Shown: one piece after another, positions 1 through 9,940 of the stretch | How positions within the stretch are numbered: the stretch's first letter is position 1 | Layout of the letters: each line of letters begins with the position of its first letter | Source of the DNA: Benincasa hispida | Taxonomy: Eukaryota > Streptophyta > Magnoliopsida > Cucurbitales > Cucurbitaceae | Direction: 5' to 3' | Length of the DNA stretch: 64,000 nucleotides | NCBI RefSeq assembly: GCF_009727055.1 | Contig: NC_052354.1 | Coordinates: forward strand, 3,436,677-3,500,676 | Notes under the pieces: generated by a model | Told to the model about the DNA's origin: nothing | What the model saw: the letters and a program-made list of their open reading frames with translations, nothing else | Database searches by the model: none | Position numbers and translations under genes: made by a program

Positions 1-145
1 ATGGTCCGTGAATAGCTGACTAAACTCTTTAACCACAAGATTCACCATCCATTAACTATCAGGCATTCTACTAAAGGCCAATAGCTGAACTCTTCTTACC
101 ACAGATATATTTCTGTGTCCATCGGATATAACCAACCATTAGGCA
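1..145 (-). repeat. Fragment of family-B copia LTR
   Basis: This stretch matches the interior of the 2.1 kb copia LTRs elsewhere in the window (about 2947-3085 and 59040-59172), including the shared run CAGATATATTTCTGTG. At about 145 it changes abruptly to sequence related to the leader of the same family. It looks like part of a deletion derivative in which leader is joined directly to an LTR fragment, and it continues beyond the window edge. Confidence 0.75.
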
Positions 146-1858
146 AAACCAACTCTTGGAACTGAACCTAACAACCACCATTTTTCGGTCCAGAACTATT
201 AACCTTTAACAATCCCGCGTAAGTGTGACCCATCACTTTCGGTGCCAGAGTCCCTTCACCATTCTCTCTATCGGTCGAGGAATCGAGGCATGATCAGGGG
301 CGCGATTTGACTCTTCAATGGTACCAGCATGGTTGTTGAAGGATATCAAGTACTAGAGCTCGCTTGTCCTTAAGAATTATAATATTGGCTTCTTACTTAT
401 CAAAGGCTCCGACCTTTATCAAACCAAAAGAACAATCTCATGATTGACAGCTTACATCAGTGTTTAAGCTTGTTCCCTGGAGATTTGAATCGGAGGTCTT
501 AAACTCGAGTTTGTCTTTGTCGTGCTAGGTCACTGACATATCCTTCCCTAATTAGCCCACCTTAGGGAAGAAGCAGATTAGGACAAGAGACTAAGTTACC
601 TTATCATCTTACAATAGATCAAATAAAGAAATACGCAAAACTTTCATTCTTTAGGAGGATACTCCCAGGGTGCCTCGAGGCGATGCACAGTAACTTTATT
701 CAACTCAACGAGGGAGACCGAGGGATATATTGTCACACTTTCTGCTCCCACTTACTATGAACACTCTCTCCATCCACCTTGATATTGACCTACCCAAACA
801 CCATTCGTTAGGGGGATACGCCAAAGATGCCTCAAGGCTGAAGGTAGATTTCACGATGTGGACTATTTAGGAGAAACGTGAAAGGTTTAAGTGAAACATC
901 TTATCTCTCAATTACCTCTCACTGAATATTCTACTTAGGGGTTCATTAACCTAGACAATCCGGCTACTGATTTTAGTCTAAGTCATCTTTTTAATTCCGG
1001 CTCATAAACAACATTTGTCTATGAAATATGAATAAGTTCAAGTAGTCACATTTAAACACTTTAATGGACTGTCCTTAACTTGCATGCACGCATGAAATCT
1101 ATCTAATTCACCTTTCCAGGTAAGTTCCCAGGTAGGGGTGTTACATTTTCGTCAACTTAAATACCCCAGCCTAGATAGAACCCAACTTAGACAAAAGGTC
1201 CCTTATAAATAGATTTGCTATACTTTAACCTTTTATTAGTCAATTTAATCCTATTAAACTGATCAAAAGATTAAAGCCTTAGGGTTGCTAATCATATTAT
1301 AATCGTGATCTTAGGCCTATGTGATCCAAGTTTTAAACATTTTAAATCCATGAATCAAACCTAAGTGAGCATGCATGTCTTTCTTATTTCTTTTAGTTCT
1401 AATTTCTCTTTAACTTTTAAAAAGAAAAAAATTAAAAATACCATTGCGCACAACAAGGCATTTATAACATTTATAAAGTAACCTATGTGTCATGCTTCAT
1501 GCAATGTCCGGTCATTACTATACATAACTTTTATATATACGCGTAATAACCAAGCAAAACATGCTTTTCATTCATCCTTATATTATAGCAATTATAATGT
1601 AAAGATAATGCATATCGATGCTTTTTATGCATGCATAAATATAACTCTTATGTTATATAATGCATGAGCATGCTCTTACATAATTAAATCATGTTTCTCT
1701 AAATTATAACATTCATAATAAAGAGATGATGCATGACCAATGCATAACCTAAGATGGGATTTATTATATGTACATACCATATGACATATAAAAACCCATA
1801 CATCGCATTTCGTTGCAACAATGAAATTGGAATATCATAACCTGCCTCTGATACCAAT
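146..1858 (-). mobile_element. Leader (5' internal region) of family-B copia element A
   Basis: Read on the minus strand, this is the untranslated stretch downstream of the primer-binding site of the LTR at 1859-3967. It is diverged but collinear with 40328-41900 and 44605-46550. Shared landmarks include the TAAGTGTGACC segment near 219, the run around 1130-1210 (GTAGGGGTGTTACA, then AAAAGGTCCCTTATA) and the GCATGC-rich part near 1480-1680. A complement of the initiator methionine tRNA 3' end (TGGTATCAGAGGCAGG on the minus strand, plus 1841-1856) lies 2 nt from the LTR. I find no gag or pol reading frame in it. Confidence 0.75.
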
Positions 1859-3967
1859 TGAAGGAACTCTCAACAAAGAACATCCATGAGCGCATTCGGA
1901 TCTTTCCGATTTCATTGTGACCAATATACAACAAATACATTCCAACAGATAGTTATGCAAATAAACACTAATTAACGACATACTTTGTAAAACAAAACAC
2001 AAGGGAAAGAGTTCTCATACCAGTTGAAGACTCTCTTCAAACGTCGAACTTAGAAGCAATGAAAGAACCTCTACGTGAACTTTATCGCCCAGTAAATCAG
2101 TCGGCTGCGACAGCACGATCGTCTATACGAATGGCAGCAACTCGAACAAGCCTGAACAAGTAAACAACGGGGAAGACATTACCAGTTGGAGCCCGTGGCA
2201 TTCTCAGAGTGAGAATCCAAAGTGTGGTATTTGGTGAATTTGGTAGAGGTAGGAGAAAAGATAGATTGTATAGACGATAAGCAAGTGGGAGAGAAATAGC
2301 TATCGTATGGCAGGGATGCTTATCGTTTAGAGGAAGCTACACGATCGTGTAGGTTTTACTAAGCGATCGTTTAATAAAAGGTAGACGATTGTTTTGAAAA
2401 CACAGCACGTTATGCGATCGTTTAGGGAAAGGCGTGTGATCATTTAAGCGTTGGTGTGCGATCGTTTAGACGATGAGGCTCTATCGTATAGGCTCTCAAG
2501 CTAGGTGATCGTTATGTTTCCACACCGATTGTTAATTTTCGAACGTTGTGCCAAATGAAAACAATTTTCATTTTATTCATCGGTTACCATAACCAAATGC
2601 GGTTGCTCCCACTAACGCACGATTAAGGAGAATAAAATGGCCAATTATCTAATAATTAATTAATATAATCATATTATATTCTTACCCTATAGTTTGATAT
2701 CACATATCTACTATACTAATTTCTCCTCCACTTGATATAAGTCATATTTATATCTAATTTCCTCCAGAACAATGTATTTCATACATTTAGCCAATTATAG
2801 CATATATAATTAATCAGTTCAATTATATCATATATAATCGAACTCCATCTTGTCAATTTGAACATTTAAAACTGACCCAAACACTAATTCTCGACTTTAT
2901 CCAAGCTACCTAAGGGACCTAAAGGACCTGTGGCTCGAAGCTCCAACGGTCCATGAATAGTTGACTAAACTCTTTAGCCATGAAATCCACCGTCCATTAA
3001 CTGCCAGACATTCCACTAAAGACCAACAGCTGAACTCTTCTTACCACAGATATATTTCTGTGTACATTGGATATAACCAATCATGAATACGATGACTCTT
3101 CACAGATGCTCGTAAGCACAGTTGTGCCAATTTACCGTTTTGCCCCTGTAGTTACATCTCACTCCTTAAGTACCACTGATTCCTCTAATGAACAATACAA
3201 CATAGTCCAACTACGTGTGAACACTTCTCGGGCCAGGAGAAGATGTGTGGCGCCATATCGTTCAAGCCCCAGAATCAGCCTTTAAAGGAGCCATCTATCT
3301 ACTTACCCCTGCCTCGGAGAAGAAGTGAATTCCTTCTTGTGTAGCTGAGTTCCCAACTCCCAAATCAGACGAATCCCCAAAATGGTAGGTTTGAATTAGC
3401 GACCTAGCCACTCGCACCCATACAAATCAAAAGACCGCCCTCAATGGCAGGAGTTCCCAACTCACTTAGGATTGAGGTCATGTTAACTATGGTCATCCTA
3501 GTGAAGTGAAGTCTTTATCATGAATGGTGTTATATAACAAAACGTTAACACTTCGTGGTCAGGTCTTATACAAACTCTTTGTATAGGATGCCCCCGCTCG
3601 CATGTCCCTTACACAAATGATCAGGATCAGACCATCTGTGACAAGTCATAACGCTTGTGACCATTCCACAAAGCGGGCCGCATCCATAGTGTTACCAAGA
3701 TAATGTTTCCTTCCTATATCCATATACTATAGACCATTTTGGTTACCACTCAAGACATGATCCACTTGTATGTCACCACATACATGTTTAAGTTACATAA
3801 CAGATAACCAGGGATTTTATGTTCATTGGTTTGTGGTGAAGCAAATAAAATATACAACTGAGTAAAATCAAGATGTGAAGTAAATATCATATATTGTACA
3901 ACACAAGCATTTGTATAAATAATTTACAAACTATAGGACATGAGACTTTAGGGCATCAACCCCAACA
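1859..3967 (-). mobile_element. Family-B copia LTR of element A (5' LTR, minus strand)
   Basis: The minus strand starts TGTTGGGGTTGATGCCC and ends CCTTCA, followed by a tRNA-Met primer-binding site, so this is the 5' LTR of an element transcribed leftward. It is 2109 bp long and resembles the LTRs at 38143-40311 and 58013-59767. An array of CGATCGTTTA-type motifs lies at about 2270-2530. Its outer end interrupts the integrase of another copia element (3968-7481), so element A is the younger insertion. The other flank lies outside the window, so the target duplication cannot be checked. Confidence 0.85.
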
Positions 3968-6900
3968 GGTCCCCACACATCTGTGTGAAAGAGGTCAAAT
4001 TTTTTATTTGCTCAAGTTGTGGAGTTTGAGAAAGGAAGAGAATGTGTTTTTCCAAGAATACAATATTCACAAACTAGATTATCTTCATTCATTTTAGTAG
4101 ACTAATTACAAACTTTAAGTATTGTATCCAAAACTCTTAAGGATGGATGACCCAACCTCTTGTGCCACGGTTCCTTAGACTGAACAACGTTTATACTATT
4201 TTTTTGTAGTACAACTGCAGTCGAGACTTTATTTTTGTTCATAGGATTATATTGATCCACATCACTACTTTTGGAAAGATAAACAGGTACCACTTCAGCT
4301 TCATTTAGTTGATATACCCATCCTTAAGTGATCCTTTCACCAGTGTTTGTCCCATATGATTGTCCTTAACAACACAATAATTATCATGAAAGTCAACAAA
4401 CACAGCATTGTCTTGAAATAGTTTTGAAATTCTAACAAGATTTTTAGCTATATTCGGTACACATAGTACATTCCTTAGATTGAGTTTGCAGTCATTTGAG
4501 GATAAACAGAAGTTACCAACAACAGATATTTGTAATGGATGACCATTTCTAACCATTACCAATTCAGTACCTGTGTATTCTGAAGGATTGGCAACATTGT
4601 TGAGATCTGCTGTGATATGATTTATTACTCCACTGTCAGCATACCAGTTGAAATCACCTGTTGGTTCTCCTTAGAATGGATTTGAGTTTTGTGAAGTCAC
4701 AAAAGCATGAAGGTTTGATCCTATACTCGAGTGACTGTTTGAGTTTCCTTTTTCATTATTATGATTTGGGACGAACTCTCTATTGTATCTTTGATAACAT
4801 ACATCTACAGCATGACCATATTTAGAGCATACCTGACATGTTGGCCGATTTCCTCTTCCACGGCCTCTGCCAGTGTTTCCTCCTCCATTCTAGTTATTAT
4901 TTCCTCTTGAGCCATTAAATTGTTGCTTGTTTCCTCCTGGATTGTTTCCTTGACCCGAAGTTTTTGGTGTAGGCATATTGCGACTAAAGGCAACATTTGC
5001 AGATGCATTGTGCCTAAACGAGATAGCAACCTTTGAAGTATTTTGGTGCTCTAATCATTTTTCAAAAGAGAGCAGCTCTAACTGCATATCAAGCCATGAA
5101 ATCTCTGGTTTGCTTTGGATTACAACCACTACTGGATTGTATTCTTCATCTAACCTAAGTAGGACCTGAGAGACAAGATTTCTAGTGGACACTGGACTTC
5201 TAGCCCGTGCCAGGTTATCAGAATGAAGTTCATCAGTTTCAAGAATTCAGACATTGAGTTATTACCTTTGCATGTCTGCTGAAACACTTGTCTTAGGTAG
5301 TCTTCTTCAGCTCTTGATTACACTCCGAACAGAGCATGTAAGGGTGGAATCGGTTCGGTTTGGAGGTCAAACTGAACCGAACCGAATTCATTTATATATA
5401 GAACCGAACTGCACCGTTTGTGCGGTTCGAATCGAAACCAAACTTGAGTTTGGTTTCGTGAATCGATTTCTTTTTTTCCCTATTAAAATTTTTTTTTTGT
5501 TTCTTCTGCCTTTTATTTTCCTTCTTCCTTCTACTTTCTCTTGCCTTTTATTTTCCTTCTTCCTTTTTTTGAAATTTGTATATTCTCTTTTTTTATTTTA
5601 CAAATTTTTCACATAATTTAAATTGCCTTTTATTTTCATTCTTCCTTTTTTTTTGAAATTTGTATATTTTTTTTTTATATTCTAAACATAATTTAAATAT
5701 CAATCCACGATAAGAACATGTCCAATGACTACAATAAATAGTTAAAAACTAAAAAGTTCTCCAAAGTACATAGTACACAAATTTCAAACAACTACCTTCA
5801 AAGTTTAAGTCACATAAAAGCAAATAGCAAGCTAAACACTAGTACTGAATTTCAAAAGTCCAATCAATACAAACAAATTTGTTCGCTTGCCAATCATTAT
5901 TCTCCTTATCCTTGTTTTTTGCATTTGCTGCTCCGTTCAATCCCGTTATGAAGACTAAGAAACAAATTATAAACTTGTTAGTAGTTACTATAATAAATAT
6001 ATGAATAAATATGTTTAAAAATAAATACATATGTTTAGAATAAACGAACATTCCTCTTCATCTTCAATTTCCTCCAAGTATTGTCGTAAACCAATGTTGA
6101 TTTGTTCAGAACGTAACCAGTTTTGTGCACATAGAAGTGCCTCAATAGTGAAACCTAAACGGAGGGAGATGGAATCATAGATAAAGATGAAGAGATTCCT
6201 CTCACTTGTGGACTTGAAATATGAAAAAGACCTAAACAGAGGGAGATGGAATCGGAGATAAAGATGAAGAGATGGATGGTTATTGCATGAACGTCGAGTG
6301 AGAACTTAGGTCGACTGAGGACTGAGGGAAGATGAAACCTGAGGTTGAAGTTTTGAACGAGCGGTTGAAGGTTGAAGCTGAAGAGAAGAGTGAAGATGAA
6401 GACTCAAACTCGAAGTTGAAGTGAAGAGTGAAGAAGATGAAGACTCGAATCAGAGCGACGCGACCTCGAACCCTAAATGAAACATATATATATAATTTTA
6501 TATATTTATATTCAAGCGGTTTGGTTCGGTTCATTTTAGGAACCGATTTTCAAACTTGGAACGAAACTTAACCGTTTAAATTCGATTTTAACATTCCAAT
6601 GAACTGCATCGAATCGATTTTTTCGATTTTGTTGATAAATCGATTCGATTCGATTCGGTTCTGTTTTGTAGATCGGTTCGATTTAAGCGATTTTGCTGTC
6701 CACCCCTAAGAGCATGGATGGCATCCCACAGCTCTTTGGCGTTTTCATGGCCCATCAGCTGGACTGCCACTTCAAGCATCATCGAGTGATACAACCAACC
6801 GAGTAGAAGCTGATCAGCTGTAATCCAAGCTTCATATAGAGGATTTAGAATTCTTTTACCTGTTGAACTTGATGATCCTCCTGACACTTCAGAGATTGAG

Positions 6901-7143
6901 TGAGATGTGCTGGAATCCGTAATCCCTCCAGTGTTCTGAGTAATGAACATCGGCGGGCAGCTTTTAGTTCCAGATAAGTATCCTTCAAGTTTGTATCCTT
7001 GAAGGATGGGTCTTCCACAACATGAAGTTTCCCTTTTCCAATTTTGTGATGATTATTTGATTGAGTAGCTAGTTGAGAGGAGGAGTACTAAATTTTGTTG
7101 AATCAGCGAGCAAGGTCCCTGCAGTGTTGGCGTTTGCCATGAC
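3968..7143 (-). pseudogene. Copia gag-protease-integrase remnant of element G
   Basis: The frame starts with a gag-like Met-Ala-Asn-Ala just after the primer-binding site. It runs through a UBN2-type gag segment (LWDAIHAL at about 6720, then EEDYLRQVFQQT below 5330), a zinc knuckle (CQVCSKYGH, near 4830), the aspartic protease motif WYADSG (near 4640), a gag pre-integrase region with WHKRLGHPS, and the integrase HHCC cysteines (CEYC...GK) ending at DVWGP beside 3968. Stops and frameshifts interrupt it throughout, for example TAA in gag beside the hAT site, and reverse transcriptase is absent. It is dead as a protein source. Confidence 0.85.
5339..6708. mobile_element. Non-autonomous hAT-like DNA transposon
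   Basis: The element is bounded by a perfect 8-bp duplication AGAGCATG (5331-5338 and 6709-6716). Short terminal inverted repeats TAAGGGTGGA and, on the other strand, TAGGGGTGGA match at 9 of 10 positions. The 8-bp duplication and TAGGGGTG-type ends are hallmarks of the hAT superfamily. Subterminal regions are rich in CGGTTCGGTT motifs in opposite orientations, as expected for transposase binding. No transposase frame is visible in 1370 bp. Two copies of a segment containing GGGAGATGGAATC lie at about 6165-6195 and 6240-6270. It sits in the gag of copia element G. Confidence 0.88.
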
Positions 7144-7161
7144 GAAGCTCTGATACCAGTT

Positions 7162-7481
7162 TGGAATTTGAACAGAGGAAGAATTCTGATAATCTTGTAT
7201 ATTTAGATTTTCACACATATACACAGGAGGCAATGACCAGCCTTTTATACAAAGTTGTCTCAATTAGGATTTCTGAAAAATTAAAAAAATATTTTAAAAT
7301 AAATGAATACAAATGGTCCAATCAGGTTCAAAGAGAATAAGTGGAGTATTATTTCCGTTGAGGAGAATCGCATCAGCCTCTCCCCCTTTTGTCTTCTTCT
7401 GCGTTGGTTTCTTTTTGTGATGTGGCAGTCTTGGAATGGCATGTCACTTTTGACTTATCCTTGTTAGCACATACTTTAACA
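7162..7481 (-). repeat. 5' LTR of copia element G with adjacent primer-binding site
   Basis: The minus strand starts TGTTAAAGTATG and ends AAATTCCA. A TATA-like TTTGTATAAAAGG lies near plus 7240-7252. The 12-nt TGGTATCAGAGC, complementary to initiator methionine tRNA, lies just downstream (plus 7147-7158). The upper boundary is set where the GDSL coding sequence (ending in Gln-Lys) stops. No second copy is in the window, so the exact ends are inferred from the TG...CA rule and the neighbours. Confidence 0.65.
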
Positions 7482-8696
7482 CTTTTGATTGTAGGCTTGG
7501 GAGTCTGAGTTTGATCTTCCAAACATTTTCGATCTTGAGGATTTTGAAATGCTATGCTCTCTTGAATGGGAAGACAACCAACTGGAGGAAGCCTAGCTAC
7601 CACCATATTGCGACATCCAAGTCGTTAAATTTCCTGTCCAATTTTCAAACAAATGGAGTTTATTTATTTGATTTTTTTACAAGTAAATTGACTAAATATA
7701 CACATGAAACTTGAATATGAAACTTATAATTATAACCTTTTTGTTTTCCATAAATATGTCAAATATTGATTAACATTTCTTAAATCACTAATTAACCCAA
7801 AAGCTTAAGCTGATGGGAGAAGACAAATTTAATATTATATCATCTAACATTCCTCTCACTTGTGGACTTGAAATATGAAAAAGACCTCACAAGTGGAAAT
7901 CAATATTAATTAGAAAGGAAATAACATTGCAAAGGTTTGAATATAAAACCTCTTGGACTACTTGGCACCAGCATTTTAAATTATCGATTGACAAAAAAAC
8001 TTAAATTGATGGATGAAGGTAAATGAATATCATATCATCTAACGGCGTATATTGTACAATTTACCTTGATCAAGATTTGTAGCCTATTCTGTAGAAAATC
8101 TTGGTAACCAGTGACATTGTACTGTAGCTGCCTTGTGGGAAGGTCATAGAGATTGATGTTTAATTCATTGGTTCCTGGACTAATTACAACCAAAGCACTA
8201 CCAATGATCCTCCTACTTTCATCCACACCCACAATCCCTTGAAGCCTTTGAATGTAGTTCTTGAAAAGATCAATTTGCTTCATCACAGGAATAACTTTGG
8301 ATATAGCAGTGGTCAGTTCATCGAAGCCCGGGCCGGCCGATGCAAAACTAACCCCTGTTTTCACATCGTCATCCGACAGTTTAGGATCCAAAAATGGAGG
8401 AACAAGCTCCTTTATCCCAACCTAGAGGCCACCAAATCAGGAATGAGTTTTCCATCACTAAACCTTCCTGTAGCAACATGGCCAGGAAAATCTTGGCCAT
8501 ATGGAGGGTAATTGGCCTTGAAAATGGTGGGAATGTAGTTGTTATTTCCAGTATCCACGTTGGACTCATTAAATATGAGAATGTCGGGAAAAGAATGAGA
8601 AATTTTAAGTTCTAAAGCACTGCATGGTTTGCTAAGAAATAGCAGCCAAATCATGTGGAGTGATAGAGCAGCAATGAGGTAATTTGCTCTTGCCAT
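7482..8696 (-). pseudogene. GDSL-type esterase/lipase pseudogene (SGNH hydrolase family)
   Basis: Three parts of a plant GDSL lipase are readable. Residues 1-94 (8415-8696) start with a hydrophobic signal-like segment and carry block I as [12 protein letters not shown], where the family has FGDS. The serine is kept, but the Gly-Asp before it is Asn-Glu. A 1-nt deletion at 8415-8417 shifts the frame, after which KELVPPFLDPKLSDDD continues to a GT donor at 8061-8064. Exon 3 (7482-7633) opens with an in-frame TAA (7625-7627) and carries RLPPVGCLPIQES. A second 1-nt deletion near 7510 follows before NSDSQAYNQK. The C-terminal third, with the catalytic Asp and His, is missing because copia element G begins at 7481. 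The motif GTND reads GTNE. Two frameshifts, one stop and the truncation make this a pseudogene, unless the 1-nt gaps are sequence errors. Confidence 0.9.
7780..8042 (-). repeat. tRNA-related SINE-like repeat in the GDSL intron
   Basis: The intron between GDSL exons 2 and 3 contains two diverged direct copies of a segment reading AAGCTTAAGCTGATGGG (7801) and AAACTTAAATTGATGGA (7998), each ending in ATCATCTAAC. Between them is a stretch whose minus strand resembles a pol III B box (GGTTTTATATTCAAACC). The layout fits a dispersed plant SINE. A 38-bp portion (about 7850-7888) also occurs inside the hAT element at about 6194-6232. The family assignment comes from memory of similar plant repeats. 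Confidence 0.5.
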
Positions 8697-8751
8697 TGCT
8701 GGTGTTCTTCAAGTTCTTGTGTTTGATACTCATCTTTGCAAGTTGGCCGAT

Positions 8752-8764
8752 GCATTTATAGTGA
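8752..8764 (-). promoter_or_regulatory. TATA box of the GDSL pseudogene
   Basis: The minus strand reads CACTATAAATGCA about 60 nt upstream of the ATG at 8696. This is a normal distance for a plant TATA box with a short 5' leader, and no better candidate lies within 150 nt. Confidence 0.5.
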
Positions 8765-9057
8765 TTGAATGATATAACACTAAGCTCGTTATGGTTTTTA
8801 CATATTTTGCAGAAGAATACTTTAACTAAGAGGATGAGTTACTCTAATACAGAACGTGTAACAGCCGACCATTTATGGCTTCCACTTGAAAGACCTCAGC
8901 AATTTAAACCCTAAGAGAGCCATTGAAAGCCATTCGTTCAAACGTAAGTAACTGGTTGATGCAATTATGTTTGTTTGTTTTTTTTCTTTCTATATGTATA
9001 TATATAATTCAATTATGATTTTCTTTTTTTTCTTTTTTTTTTAATACAACTAGTAGG
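8765..9057. other. Upstream flank of the GDSL pseudogene
   Basis: AT-rich sequence with a T-rich run around 8978-9042. I see no open frame or recognisable element. Confidence 0.5.
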
Positions 9058-9066
9058 AGTTTAAAT

Positions 9067-9931
9067 GGAAAATTGTCAGAAATAATCTTTTTACACGTTA
9101 CAAAACTAGCACTCTTTTTTAGAAGTATGTTAAAATAGTTTTTCTCAGTTCATTTGGTCTGAGATCGGCCACCAAGAGTTAGTTAAAAAAACAATTTTTT
9201 CTAACTTACAGATTGTTTTGTGCTTTCTCGGTACATCTCATCAAAGTACATAAGTGGTTTAGTAATTTTGTATGTAATCTTCTTAAATCTTATATCTTTT
9301 CAAATATTCTCTAAATTTGGTTATCTTTACTAAATATTATATTATTTTGTAATTTTCCAAATCTTTAGTATAATTTATGTTATCACAATTGTATGAATTT
9401 CCAAAATTCCAAATGTGTTTTTCAATTATCAAAATAGATTTTCCAAATTAATTCAAATTAATTGCCTAGTCATTTTTAAATCCTACCTGAGATTCCACTG
9501 AGAAAGCTCAAATACATCGAATTTCGGTGTTAATTATGTCTCAGTTTCACCAAGAAAGCCCAAATGTATAGAATCTCGGTGTTATTTTACTGGGATTAAT
9601 ATCAAGATCCATATAATTATATGAATTTCTAGATTGATTTATCGGTTCTCTGAATGATTTACCAATTATCTTTTCAAATTTCTCCAAAATGTGTAATATT
9701 TCGTATGGTGATTTTTTAATTTTGAAATATTTGGGAAGATTGCGTAAGATCTGGAAAAATTGGCAAATCTCGATGTGTAATTCTAGCGAGATGTACCGAA
9801 AAGGTTCAAAACAGAACTCGGTGACCAATCTCGGACGAGATAGACTAAGAAAAACTATTCTAACGATTTTTTAAAAAACGTACTAATTTTATAAGGTGAA
9901 AACTTAAACACGTTACTTCTGACAATTTCCC
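9067..9931. mobile_element. Mutator-like fold-back element (non-autonomous)
   Basis: The ends are inverted copies of each other for well over 100 bp: GGAAAATTGTCAGAA at the left and, on the other strand, GGGAAATTGTCAGAA at the right. Further inside, TCGGTACATCTC occurs on the plus strand near 9228 and inverted near 9785. Nine bases flank each end, AGTTTAAAT (9058-9066) and AATTTAAAT (9932-9940), matching at 8 of 9. Long inverted repeats with a 9-bp duplication fit the Mutator superfamily. No transposase frame is present. Confidence 0.75.
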
Positions 9932-9940
9932 AATTTAAAT

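Larger units (their letters stand above)
3968..7481 (-). mobile_element. Copia element G, truncated, host of a hAT insertion
   Basis: This is a minus-strand Ty1/copia element with a 320-bp 5' LTR (7162-7481), a tRNA-Met primer-binding site, and gag, protease and the start of integrase. The rest of pol was displaced when element A inserted at 3967/3968. A hAT-like element (5339-6708) splits its gag. The LTR begins immediately after recognisable GDSL coding sequence, so G itself truncated the GDSL gene. Insertion order is GDSL gene, then G, then hAT and A. Confidence 0.85.

Noticed and set aside
9547..9828. 93-codon minus-strand frame
   Set aside because: It lies inside the fold-back element, overlaps its inverted arms, and resembles no transposase.
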